From Aralia elata (taxonomy: Eukaryota; Streptophyta; Magnoliopsida; Apiales; Araliaceae), in contig CM068385.1 in NCBI GenBank assembly GCA_034770075.1, positions 60,018,980 to 60,082,979 on the forward strand: DNA of 64,000 bases. The letters are read 5' to 3'. Below are positions 45,664 to 56,490 of this stretch, piece by piece; position 1 is the stretch's first letter; every line of letters starts with the position of its first letter. The notes below the pieces were generated by a model. The model searched no databases. It saw only the letters and a list, made by a program, of their open reading frames with translations, and was not told the origin of the DNA. Made by a program: the position numbers and the translations under genes.

Positions 45664-47173
45664 GCGACCGCGTGACTTCCCCTTGTTCCAGTGGAGCGGT
45701 CGCGCTGCTGCCTGACTCAGTACTCTCTGTATTGCTCGATTCAACAATTTGCTTCTCAGACCTTAAGATGATGGCCTGACATTGCTCCTTCCCTTCTCTC
45801 CTTGGATTATTTTCTGTTGTACTAGGCAATGTTCCTTGTGGTCTGTTACTCAACATACTTGCCATTTGGCCCACCTGAGTTTCTAAATTCTTGATAGCCA
45901 CAACTTGGCTCTTAATCATAACCTTTGTATTTGCCAAATACTTCATCATCATTTCCTCCATGTCCGACTTCTTTTCTTGTTGAGGTACTGGAGGTGGATG
46001 ATGTTGTGCCTGCTGTTGAAATCCAGGAGGGTATGGTGGTCTTGATGCAAACTGTTGGTGTGAAGATTGTGACTGATAATGCTGACTTGGCTAGTTTTCA
46101 TTGTTCGACCAGCTGAAATTAGGATGGTTGCGGTTGTTGGGATTGTATGCATTCTGAAATTAATTCTGATTCTTCTGATAGTTGCTTACATACTGTGTCG
46201 ACTCTGAATTTATAGCACATTGGTCGATTGGGTGTGATCCCGCACAAAGCTCACAAACATATGCAACTGTCTTCATTTTACTCTCTGCTAAAGAATCAAT
46301 CTTTCTTGTCATAGATTCCATTTGGGCTGACAATTGTGTGATGGCATCTACCTCTAGAACTCCTGCAACCTTAGCTTGTGGCATCCTAGCTGTCGGATTC
46401 TGAAAGTCATTAGCAGCCATAGTTTCAGTCAAACTATATGCTTCATCATAGCTCTTGGCCCCTAAGGCTCCTCCTGCTGCTGCATCAACAATTGGCCTAG
46501 ACTGCCACCCCAATCCATTATAGAAGGTGTTGATTACCATCCATTCTGGCAGTCCATGATGTGGACACTTCCTTAGAATCTCTTTATATCGTTCCCATGC
46601 CTCATATAAGGATTCACCCTGTTGCTGCTCAAATAGGGAAATTGTTGTCCTCATTTTTGCAGTCTTAGCCATTGGAAAGAATTTGGCTAGGAACTTCTGT
46701 GCTAAATCCTCCCAAGTAGTGATTGACCCTGATGGCAAAGAGTGGAGCCAACTTCTTGCTTTATCTCTCAAAGAAAACGGGAACAGTCTGAGCCTTATTG
46801 CATCCTCGGTTACCCCGTTGTATTTGAAAGTGTCACATATCTCTATGAAGCTTAACAGGTGATCATTTGGGTCATCTGTAGCAGCACCCCCAAACTGAAC
46901 CGTGTTCTGCACCATTTGGATAGTACCCGGTTTTATCTCAAATGTATTTGCTGCAATAGTTGGTCTCACTATGCTTGACTGCAATCCATTTATGTTTGGC
47001 ATAGAGTAGTCTCTTAAGGCTCGATGTTCTTCTCTTTGCTCTTCACCTGCCATATTGAATGTTGCTTCCTCACCTTCAACTTGTACATTTCTACGTGCTC
47101 TTGACCTCCAACCTCTACCGTTGATACTATCATGTACACGCTCTAATTCAGAAGTTGATGATCGTGTATACAT
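45664..47173 (-). pseudogene. gag of Athila element
   Basis: The frame 46160-47173 shows RLRLFPFSLRDKARSWLHSL, WEDLAQKFLAKFFPMAKT and EQQQGESLYEAWERYKEIL, standard in Athila capsid. A Cys-rich knuckle-like CELCAGSHPIDQC follows. 45949-46152 (Gln/His-rich) and 45664-45961 (LETQVGQMASMLSNRPQGTL, then an Ile-Leu-Arg-Ser segment) complete the protein in other frames. The gene is cut at 45664 by the solo LTR and continues at 40526. Confidence 0.88.
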
Positions 47174-47290
47174 AAAATATATAGAAGTACCTGAGATACA
47201 AACAAAATAGAAATAAAGTAAGAGTAGATTTATCTAAGTCACAAAAATTTAGCTTCAATTGTTGACAACAAAATTTAAAGTAAATGCCCT
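47174..47290 (-). other. Athila leader
   Basis: Short untranslated leader between PBS and gag. Nothing recognised. Confidence 0.5.
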
Positions 47291-47308
47291 TCCACGGCAA
47301 CGACGCCA
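47291..47308 (-). promoter_or_regulatory. Primer binding site of the Athila element
   Basis: The minus strand reads tggcgtcgttgccgtgga six bases after the LTR end. It differs at two positions from tggcgccgttgccgggga, the tRNA-Asp-type site I recall for Athila elements. Confidence 0.72.
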
Positions 47309-47314
47309 AAAACT

Positions 47315-48127
47315 TGTTGCCTCCTTTTCGCGTTAACAAAATGGACCCTAACTCATGCAAGTATACATGGGTCAACAAGTAATACAGGGTAAGCAGAATA
47401 TCGATCCACAAGGAAAGGTCTAAATTGAATTTGCTATGTAACAACTACTCACTATTTTTTTTATGCTTAGATTACCAATTCAGAAAAAATAATTTATAAC
47501 TAAAAGAAAAATATAAAATACTAATTACAACCATGAAATTCAGAAAAAAACATCAAAAGTCTGCCACCACCCAACCTATAGTAGTGCTCCCTCCTTTTAA
47601 TTACATGTCAATAATCGTCCAAATAACCATCTGCTCGTGGGCTAATTGTGCTCGAGATTCAAATTACACGAGTCAGAGCGAACATTAGACTAGCGCGGCC
47701 ACTCAACATTCTAGTCTTTGTCGGGCGCGGGCGCGCTATGGCCTGTCCTACCGAATGAATGGCGCGGGCGTGCTTCTTTTCTTCTTTGTTAGAGCGCAGT
47801 CGCGCGTTTGTATAATTGGTCTCTGTCCCTCACTTTGCGCGGGCGCACTGAGCTCAAGCCTTCACACTGAGCAGTCGCGCGTCTGCTGCACCAGGTACAC
47901 TTTTGCATTTCTCTTTCCTTCAACTCATCACATATCTATGATCACCACCTCAGTATCATTCCACCATGCTAATTCCTTTCTTTCCAGCCTTAGTTTGTTC
48001 TGGGAATTTCTAACCATACATGCTGCAAAATGAACAAGAAAACACACAAAACGTGATAAAAATACTTGAGTCGACCATAGTTCTCATAGGTTGGTAACAA
48101 ATAAGTAGGTATAAAACCTACTTATCA
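47315..48127 (-). mobile_element. 5' LTR of Athila-like element, internally deleted
   Basis: It is 813 bp against 1527 bp for the 3' LTR. The ends match (tgataagtagg and ggaggcaaca on minus), but about 725 bp corresponding to 30320-31045 are missing at about 47505, at an A-rich microhomology. The GC-rich word cluster (47693-47895) is retained. A target duplication is not clear (catct against cagtt). Confidence 0.9.
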
Positions 48128-49342
48128 CAGTTGCGCCACTTCGACTCAGCACCAGACTTGAGCTCTGCTTCAGCAGAATGCACAGAGTCTAACCCTTCTA
48201 AATGCAACTCAGATGAATCACATTGTATTCATAGCATACATATAACTCAGATAACATTAACACGTCAATTACCAAACTAATTAATAAGAGATTCATGTAC
48301 ATTCTAAGAATTTGTCAAGTTTTGAAATCAAAAGCATGCTAAAAGTAGTATTACCTTCTTAAAGCTAAATGGCTAACTTTTGCTCCCATAATTTCTGATT
48401 GCTCTCTAATTTCACAACACTCACTCTCCTATATTGGACTGATACAATTCTAGCAACTGGAAATTGAGAAGGGAAGATTCCTATATATAGCCAAGCTAAT
48501 GCCCAAACACTGGGCTTTGCCCTGTGATTTAAACTAGCAGGAAGAAGAAGAAGCCATTGGACAAGAAGAAGTTGATGAAAAGTGATCAACTGCTCCCTCA
48601 CCACCATGCCTGAAGCTATAATTCTCTACCTTTGATTTTAAGCAAAGTGGGTGATAGGCCATTGGCCTATATACGACTGAAGAAATTTTGGGACAAGGAA
48701 TATGGGACTAGCACTTTGGTATACTGCACTAAGGCTTCTGGACATCAGTATTTCCAATGTGGGTTCCTTTTTTTTTGGGCTCACAAGATCAAATTTAATT
48801 ACTTAATATTACCCTCTTGATTTACAAAATTGGGCCATTGTCATTCTACAATTTGTTGGGCTAGGGTATAAAATTTAGTTGGATACTAGGAACCAATTAT
48901 CTTAATTACGCCCACATACCAAAATTAGTAACAACCATTTATTTTCAACAAAATAAATACCCAATTAATAATTAATAACAACATAAACTTAGTTTATGCA
49001 TGATGCAAATTTTATTGAATTCAATATTTAAATAACCATGTAACCCATGTAATTGCACATAACAACAATTAAATAAATAATATTAACCCATCACATTATC
49101 TAATTATTCCTTTTACTAAATTAATTAATAACTTACTCATTTCGTCACTTTGTCACACTAAGCATATTTCATAAACTTTATTATTATTCCACCATATTTT
49201 CGATTATCACATATTTAGTTCAATTTAAATTGAATCATCACATTCCAAGGCACACACATAAATACCTATGTATCCAACATGAATATTCAAACATTTTCAA
49301 TTTTCAATATTTATATTATTAATAAAAATCGCGGATATTACA
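48128..49342 (-). mobile_element. Chromovirus 3' LTR, right part
   Basis: This continues the LTR at 28215-30133 beyond the Athila insertion. On minus it begins with tgtaatatccgcgattttt at 49342, preceded by a purine-rich tract and the pol end, so it is the 3' LTR of the element at 49388-50885. Confidence 0.8.
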
Positions 49343-49358
49343 TCATCCCTCCCTTATA
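49343..49358 (-). promoter_or_regulatory. Polypurine tract of chromovirus
   Basis: The minus strand reads tataagggagggatga next to the LTR start. This follows ggacgaaattttta, the usual end of pol in plant chromoviruses. Confidence 0.75.
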
Positions 49359-49387
49359 AAAATTTCGTCCTCAGAATTGGTATAAGG

Positions 49388-50885
49388 TTATATGAACAAA
49401 TGGGGATAGTCCCTTCTCATCATATCTTCTAATTCCCATGTAGCCTCCTCGGCATCGTGATTTCGCCAAACTACTTTTACAGAAGATATAACTTTATTTC
49501 TTAATGTTTGCTCTTTCCTATCTACTATGTGGACATGAATTTCCTCACACGCCAAATTCTTTTCTACTAGAATGGGCTCATAGGATATTACATGCTTATA
49601 GTCGGGCTTATATGATCGTAGCACAGAAACATGAAACATGTTGTGAATGTGTTCCAGTTCGGGTCGTAAAGCTACCTTGTATGCCACTTCGCCTACTCGC
49701 TTTATTACCTCAAATGGTCCTATGAATCTCGAACTCAATTTTTCTTTCTTGTTGAATCTTATCTTCCCCTTCCAGGGAGACACTTTCAAAAACACGAAAC
49801 TACCAACTTCAAAATCTCGACTTTGACGGTGCAAGTCTGCGTATTTCTTCTGTCGATCTTGAGTTGCTACCAATCTGGCTCTTATCGTCGTCACCACCTC
49901 TGCCATTTGTTGAACCAACTCTGGCCCCAAAAGTCGTCGTTCTACAACCTCATCCCAACACAATGGTGTTCTGCACTTTCTTCCGTAGAGGGCAATATAC
50001 GGTGGCATGCCGATACTCGCATGATAACTATTATTATATGCGAATTCTACTAAGGGTAAGTGATCATCCCAGTTATCTCTGAAATCCATCACACAAGCTC
50101 TAAGCATGTCTTCTAGTGTTTGTAGGGTTCGTTCACTTTGCCCATCGGTTTGAGGGTGATAAGCAGTACTCAATCTCAACTGTGTTCCCATTTTCTCTTA
50201 TAAGCTCTTCAAGAAGTTTGACGTGAAGCGCGGATCTCGATCAGAGACGATTGACACCGGCACTCCATGTCGCAAAACGATTTCTTTTACATACAAATTT
50301 GCCAACTGATTTAAATTGAATCGGATTTTAATTGGTAGAAAAATGAGCTGTCTTTGTCAGTCGATCCACAATAACCCAAATTGCATCAAAACCCTTCTGC
50401 GTGGTTGGAAGTCCCACCACGAAGTCCATCGTAATGTGCTCCCATTTCCATTCTGGTATCTCCAGCAATTGAAGTAGACCACTCGGCCTCTGGTGTTCTG
50501 CTTTGCGCGTTGACATGTAAGACATCTACTGACGTATTCTGCGACCTCTCGCTTTAGATTGGGCCACCAAAAGTGTTATTGAAGGTCCTGGTACATTTTC
50601 GTACTTCTAGGATGAACAGAATATGCCGTGGTATATGCCTCGTGCAAATTTTCCTCTCTTAATTCAGTTACGGTAGGCACCCACACTCTACCTTCGAATC
50701 TTAATATATCGTCTTTATCCATTCTGAACCTTTCTTCTCCATTTTTTGCTATCCTTTTCTTTATCTTCTCGCCCTCACCGTCCTTCTCCTGCGATTCTTT
50801 TACTCTATCCAATAATGTCGGACGAGCTTCCATTACAAATATCTTCCCCTCGGACTTTCTGGGTTCTTTTACTTTTATTTCCAAG
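49388..50885 (-). pseudogene. Chromovirus (Tekay-like) integrase with chromodomain, truncated
   Basis: The frame 49388-50191 has LSTAYHPQTDGQSERTLQTL with the catalytic Glu, and then VEFAYNNSYHASIGMPPY. It ends in a chromodomain-like segment (VIWRN-type 'VKVVWRNHDAEEATWELEDM'), which in this group directs insertion to heterochromatin. 50328-50525 holds the first Asp segment (WEHITMDFVVGLPTT). A frame between has SIVSDRDPRFTSNF with the second Asp, followed by a TAA. 50576-50885 holds the zinc-binding part (HPRSTKMYQDLQ ... CLTCQ). Stops and shifts interrupt it. At 50886 it is cut by another LTR, so RT and gag are missing. Confidence 0.88.
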
Positions 50886-52003
50886 TGTGACGCCCCCAAA
50901 TCCGGGTACTTGAAACCCGTACTTGGTGTTACACGATACCATACATTCAAACTATTTAATATATTACAAACTTAAAAATTATATCAGAGTTGTCTAATCC
51001 CCAGGTACGACGACCTTTAAAGTACATTATTACATGATAAATATTATATTATCACAACACTAAAGTCAAAATAGTACAAATAACACTATACAACTTGTTC
51101 CTTCAGCTTTTCTTTTCCCTTATCTTTGCCAGAGTCTTCTAGTCGATCACACTTAGCTGAAAACATTTAATTTTAAAGCAAGAATAATCATTTAATTGCT
51201 CAGCAAGTAATAACAGTTAATAAACATTATCTGAAAGAAGTAGATGTTTTCTTTGAGGTATACTTCTATAACGAATCAATAGTTGTGAAGTCGTTTGAAA
51301 CAATTCTTAATATCATATCAAATCGTTTACGATTTTGAAACGACGTAGTGACTATGAATGCTAAGCGGTCAATAGACCATGAACTTTTATTTACAAGTTT
51401 GAAAAAGGTTTGTACAGAAATTCATCTGCAAACCGTCATAACTTATGGACATATTGGGTGATCAACCCTTATGCCCTATATTGATCAACACTACATGCTA
51501 GAACGACATTTGCGTTCATCATAACCGCATTGGGCGCAAAAACATTTCCCTATTACAGGTTGTTCATACTCAGTCTGGAGTCCTAACTAAAGTAATTTAG
51601 TTGGACGACTTTACCATAAACTATAATATTCAACAATACTTTTCAAACTATGTCTAGCTGAGTCAAATAGCTTAGACAGCTTTTAAACCATGCATACATA
51701 CCGATAGTGAATAATATGTATCAAAAATTATCATGACAAAGAATTTCGAGTTCAAGAATACTTGTTTATATGCAATAGTTCATACAAGTGGGGACACTTG
51801 CATAACTAAACTTAGAATACCGCGATTAAAACAATTTTCGATTATACGTAAATCACATGAAACAATATTGAGATACTTGTAATCAATGAATAACTTGAAT
51901 AAAGTTCAAGAATACTTACACAATAAAAGAGTATTAAAACTTGCATAATATATACATGTCTACACAAAATAAAAGTAGTGCTTAAGGTTTAGATACATGT
52001 CTC
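50886..52003 (-). mobile_element. Tekay-like LTR fragment
   Basis: It starts on plus with tgtgacgcccccaaatcc, the end of an LTR oriented minus, and interrupts the chromovirus integrase. It has the stem-like gtctagctg..cttagac at 51652-51677, the shared ggttgttcat block (51565) and a mini-exon candidate (51086-51156). Homology with the 40532 LTR can be followed to about 52003, where copia copy 2 begins. Its 5' part is missing. Confidence 0.78.
51086..51156 (-). other. Candidate mini-exon in LTR fragment (minus)
   Basis: On minus, ttgctgagcaattaaatg leads through attcttg to a T-rich tract ending tgttttcag. The following frame reads KCDRLEDSGKDKGKEKLKE, runs four more codons and ends in TAG. 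An ATG (atgttttca) also lies in frame, so an unspliced 27-codon frame is possible here. Confidence 0.5.
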
Positions 52004-52745
52004 CTTTGCTATTTGCATCAGTTTTGTTCTTAGTGTCCTTAGTTATTGCCTTTCTTCATACCTTCTTTGAATTGTTCTTCTTTTAAGAAGATCCTTTGGC
52101 CCTCTTCTGCTTCCTGGATGAATTATCTACCAGTAAGACTTGGTCTTTCTTGGTTGGAAAGTGACTCTCTACAGTTTTCAACATGTTTAAGTAACTCAGG
52201 CAGGTTGACATATAGCTTATTCATGAGGAAATTCATAACAAATTGTGAGAAAGAGTCCGGAAGTGATTGCAAGATCAAATCTTGGATCATCTCTCCATCC
52301 ATTACTAAACCCAGTTATCCCAATTGTTCAATCAGATTGATCATTTTTGAGGATATTTGTCTATACTGTAGTGCCATCAGTTATTCTAGATTAGAAGAGC
52401 TCCTTAGATATGTAATATCTAGCAGTCCTACTTTCCTCACCATTCAACTCCTTGAAGGTGCAGGAGTACAGTAGGAGCATCCATAGTTTCATGCTGACGT
52501 TGAAGCTTGTTACTCATGGATGCGAGCATGATGCATTGAGCCAACTGTGCATCATCTTGCCACTTTCTAAAAGTAACAATCTCTTCCTCTGAGGCATTGT
52601 CTGCAACCATTGCAGGGATAGGCATATTAAGGACATAAGATAGCTTTTCAGCCTTGAGAACTATTCTCAAATTCTTTAACCAGTCCTTTTAATTTGGTCC
52701 GATTAATTATCATCTAATATGCTCCACAGTGATAATAAATTAGAC
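52004..52745 (-). pseudogene. Ty1/copia gag (copy 2), heavily decayed
   Basis: The clear frame, 52437-52670, has KAEKLSYVLNMPIPAMVAD and TFRKWQDDAQLAQCIMLASM, matching copy 1 at 19513-20697. The rest to about 52030 matches copy 1 through several stops and shifts. Nothing of the protease is left. The start lies at about 52745. Confidence 0.8.
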
Positions 52746-53382
52746 ATTGTTAAATTCTGCATGTGAAATAGACAACATTTTAGCATATATTCATTTAATT
52801 AATTACCAAAATAAATTAGGTCTTTATTTTAAATTGGTATTTCTCACTTTTTCATCAAACTATATTATCCTCATTATATAGTTCGACAAATCTAATTAAA
52901 GATTTGCTAGTGAGACTAAGGATCCCATTTCAAATGTATATAGCCTTGTGTGTGCACAACAAACTATATATAAATAAATAGGTAGACAACTATTGTCAAT
53001 TACATCACTATGTAACTCCTTGTATTTTGCCTCTTAGATTATAATGGTCAAGTGTGTGCACATCCGAACTAAAATAATCCAAGTTAAGTCCAACCTAGCA
53101 CTTCCATATATGTGAAGAGAAAAAGACCGCCCTTGTGTGTGCACAACAAAGCAGTAATGTTGAATTCCTTAATAAGCATCAAATGTGATAAAACAAGATC
53201 TTAAATATTTAATACTCGCCTTGTGTGTGCACAACAAACTCATATTAAATATTTAATACTCTATTGCTTTACCATGCTAGAAGGCGACGTTCGATATTCC
53301 AAATATCTTTGAACGCTTAGGATTTAATATAATTTCTTTGAGGGGTTTGTTATTATTTGTCTCATCTTGTTTAGCGCGCATG

Positions 53383-53431
<49 letters not shown>

Positions 53432-54093
53432 CGCGTCATATTATTAAACATGCGAAGCATGTTGGATAATATAATATATATATATATATAGTAAGCATGC
53501 ACATATAGAATACTATATTCTACCCGGATTGATTATGGACTTTTATTCTAGTTTGGTTCACTAGAGTCACCAAGTGAACCAAAAGGTCAAACCTAGAGTG
53601 CAAGAATTAAATATAAATATAACTATTACATTTAAACCCTGGCTCCAATACAAACGGGTCTTCAAGCGCTCCTTGCTCTTTTGTCTCCAATTCTTCAAAT
53701 TTAATTATAACTAGTCCTATTACAAAAACTATTTACAATAAATAGAAACCTTGATCAGCAGTCAAGGGGAAGTATATAGGAGGGAGATAGAATTTACATT
53801 AAGAAAAATTAGAGAAGACGAGGTACGCAGACCCCATTTATAAAAAACCCATACATTCAAGAATCCTCTAAAATAATTTCAATCACACATTGGTCAATAG
53901 TCCAGACCGGCACGGCCGCGCTCCAAATTGAACTAGGAGCGGCGCGGCCGCGCTGCACCCCCAGAAACGTTTTCTGGGTTCAGGCGCGGCCGCGCCGCGA
54001 TGCAGATTCAGTAAAAAAAATTCTGCCCAAAAATCCGACCGTATCGCATATCAATTCATACATGGAATCATCAAAATCAATAATTAACACAAG
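52746..54093 (-). mobile_element. Leader of copia copy 2
   Basis: The part 52746-53562 is collinear with the leader of copy 1 and carries ttgtgtgtgcacaa at 52946, 53133 and 53221 and a shorter form at 53052. A long (AT)n run lies at about 53388-53428. GC-rich palindromes gcgcggccgcgc (53942) and ggcgcggccgcgcc (53983) follow. No coding frame is seen. Confidence 0.75.
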
Positions 54094-54112
54094 GATTAGG
54101 CTCTGATACCAC
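54094..54112 (-). promoter_or_regulatory. Primer binding site of copia copy 2
   Basis: On minus, tggtatcagagcctaatcc starts one base after the LTR end. It is the classic initiator tRNA-Met site of plant copia elements. It fixes the 5' LTR as the sequence to the right. Confidence 0.85.
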
Positions 54113-54587
54113 TGTTAGGTTTGTATATAACGCAAGCATGCAATCAAATTACATAGATAGGGCGAAAGCGTGATAAAACGGATTTTAAAATTTTTCATAC
54201 AAACCATCACCATAATCTTTCCTTGTGTTCAATTATTAATCAATGAAAGAGATAGAGATTAAGAAATTATACCCTCGTAGAACCGTGATTTCTCGGGTAC
54301 AAGTTCACCTCCAATTCCTTCGCTTTCTCCTTGAATTCCACCGACTAAATTCCTTTGCTTGATCAATGTTAGCCACCCAAGTGTTTGGCCTCTAAAGGTG
54401 ATCCACCAAGGAAGAATAGTTATTCAAGAAGATGGATGTTGGCAAAACCCTAGTTTCTATCTCTATAGAAATTGCAAGTACTCTCCACAATCTAATACAA
54501 GAATGTGTAACCGTAATCTATGATAAGACTTCTCTTATTTATAGATGTAGGAAAACCCTTCCCTAAACTATTTAGGATTATGGTTTC
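54113..54587 (-). mobile_element. 5' LTR of copia copy 2, PBS-side part
   Basis: On plus it starts tgttaggtttg, the complement of an LTR end in aacctaaca next to the PBS. It contains a TATA box on minus at 54535-54544. A solo LTR cuts it at 54588, and it resumes at 58621. Confidence 0.78.
54535..54544 (-). promoter_or_regulatory. TATA box of copia copy 2 LTR
   Basis: On minus, tataaataag lies about 420 bp before the PBS, a usual distance. The solo LTR insertion is only about 43 bp upstream of it. Confidence 0.6.
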
Positions 54588-54934
54588 TGTAATATTCCGA
54601 AACCTAATAAGATCTGTATATGTAAATGATGTGTTTAATAAATGAAATTTCATGATCTAACTTTGTATTATATGGTTGTGTATTTTATTAAACAATTAGG
54701 TCAAATAAAAATTTTTCGCCAAGCAGCTGTGTCGTGCTTAATCGGACAAAATGATTTGTCGTGCTTCCGGCGAATTCACCGAGAAGCGTTTCGGCAAATT
54801 ATTTTTGTAAGCTGTTGTGTCGTGCTTGGAAATGACGAAGTGCTTTGTCGTGCTTCGACATTAATATAATATTATATTAACTGATAAAATTCTAAAAAAA
54901 AGCTAATTAGGGTTAGAATGTTAAACGGAAATAG

Positions 54935-55620
54935 AAACCCTAATTTGAAAACCCTAATTGATAACAGTTGTCCGAATTGTTCAATTAAAACCCTAATTAT
55001 TGTACAATAATCTTAATTGATATAATTAAGATTTAAATAATAAATCATAATATTAATTATGAATTATTAAGATTAAACCAAATCCTAAACGGAAGATTAA
55101 AACCCTAATTGTGGAATTGAAAACCTTAAACCCTAATTAGAAACCCTAAAACCCTAATTTGATTCAAGAACACTAAATTATGGAATTATAAATCTCAATT
55201 ATGATATAATATCTTAGTTAAGGTATTATTAAACCTAAATTAACACCCTAATCATGATTAACAAAAATCTAATTTTAATTAGTAAGTAAAATAAATCAAA
55301 AATAAATTCCTAGCCAATGAAAACTAAGCTAGGAGTGTGCAAGCTTGTGCTTGACACACTCCAGCACAAGTAGGTGCCCAAGATCAGAGTTGAGTAGCAC
55401 AAGTCCCAAGCCTAGATATTTTTGGAGGCAAAATTTGGAAAATAAAGCCTAGGAAACCCTAATTCAAGTCACTATAAATAGAATGAGATCTGATCATGTA
55501 AGCCTACGAAATTTCAAAGCTTATACACTTATATTACCAGCCTAAACAAACCCCAGCAACCACAAGTTCAGAATCAGAAGCTAGGAATCAAAACTTTGAA
55601 GAAAAAGGTGCAAACCCTAA
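54935..55620 (+). promoter_or_regulatory. Cluster of nine telo-boxes (AAACCCTAA)
   Basis: The exact 9-mer starts at 54935, 54949, 54988, 55100, 55128, 55141, 55149, 55454 and 55612. Eight lie upstream of a TATA box at 55472. In plants this word is a promoter element (telo-box) bound by TRB-type and related proteins. The spacing is irregular, so it is not a telomeric tract. Confidence 0.8.
55472..55480 (+). promoter_or_regulatory. TATA box in the telo-box rich solo LTR
   Basis: ctataaata in the context tcactataaatagaatg is a good plant TATA box, 885 bp after the LTR start. The start of transcription is expected near 55505. A possible splice donor, aaaaag|gtgcaa, lies at about 55607. Confidence 0.6.
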
Positions 55621-55760
55621 TTTTATGTTTGATCTTCAAGCCTACAAAAATTTTGTGTTTTAGATGTTTAGGAATACTTGTTAATATGTTATTTAGTGAT
55701 CTGGGCGGTTAAAACATGTTTACATAACATCTAGATATGAAAATCAAGCCAAAAACTCAA

Positions 55761-56490
55761 ACTGTTCTTGACAGTCAAGAACAGTCTGACAAGCCTTTTT
55801 ATCAGATCTTTTGATCGTCTTAAAATGTTTGTTTGATGTGTTTTAAAGCATGAATCAATAGTATGCCATGTTAGCTTTAAGACCCGACTTGTAGAATGGA
55901 TAAATTATCTCTAGAGTGAAAGTTATTAATGGTCAAAACCCATTGACCGATCATGGAGAACTGATTTCTGGGTAACCCAGAAATCATATGAATGTCTGAC
56001 AGTTTGATGTCAGACTTTTGATCAACCCAGAAATGGCCTAGATGAAATAGTTTATGTATTTTATTGGTTTAGAGTTGTTGTATGCTATATAGACTTTAAT
56101 CTTGAACCATTAAAACACATAAACAAACAATCAGTCGAACGGATTTAGCAGTCAAACTGCGTTGACCGTTATGACTGGATGAGTTTCTGGGTTACCCAGA
56201 AACTCAAGAACAGTCATGAACAGGGTAGTTTGACCATCAAATTTAGAGCATGATATGATATAATTTGAGATGGATTTTGATATGTCGTTGTACCCTACCA
56301 TGTTGACTATAACAACAAACAAAAATCAAACACAAACATCAAACCAGTTGGAATTAAATTGAGGTCAAAAGTCACTGTTGGACGTTGACCATGTGTTCTT
56401 CATGAAGAACACCTTTAGCGACGAAATGCATAGCCAAACCCAGAACACTATGCACATATGCAGACCGTCGCTAAAGCCCTTTAGCGACGG
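55761..56490. repeat. Cluster of perfect short inverted repeats
   Basis: Perfect inverted repeats lie at 55761-55785 (12-bp arms, 1-base centre), 55963-55985 (11, 1), 56181-56205 (12, 1), 56393-56412 (20-bp palindrome) and 56465-56490 (11-bp arms, 4-base centre). A further 8-bp pair with a 6-base loop is at 55994-56015. Words such as tttctgggt recur between them. Each could form a hairpin in RNA or single-stranded DNA. Confidence 0.85.

Noticed and set aside
30129..48132. Target duplication of the Athila element
   Set aside because: The flanks catct and cagtt match at only three of five bases.
54935..55160. Interstitial telomere
   Set aside because: The ccctaaa words are spaced irregularly with unrelated sequence between, so they are not a tandem tract.
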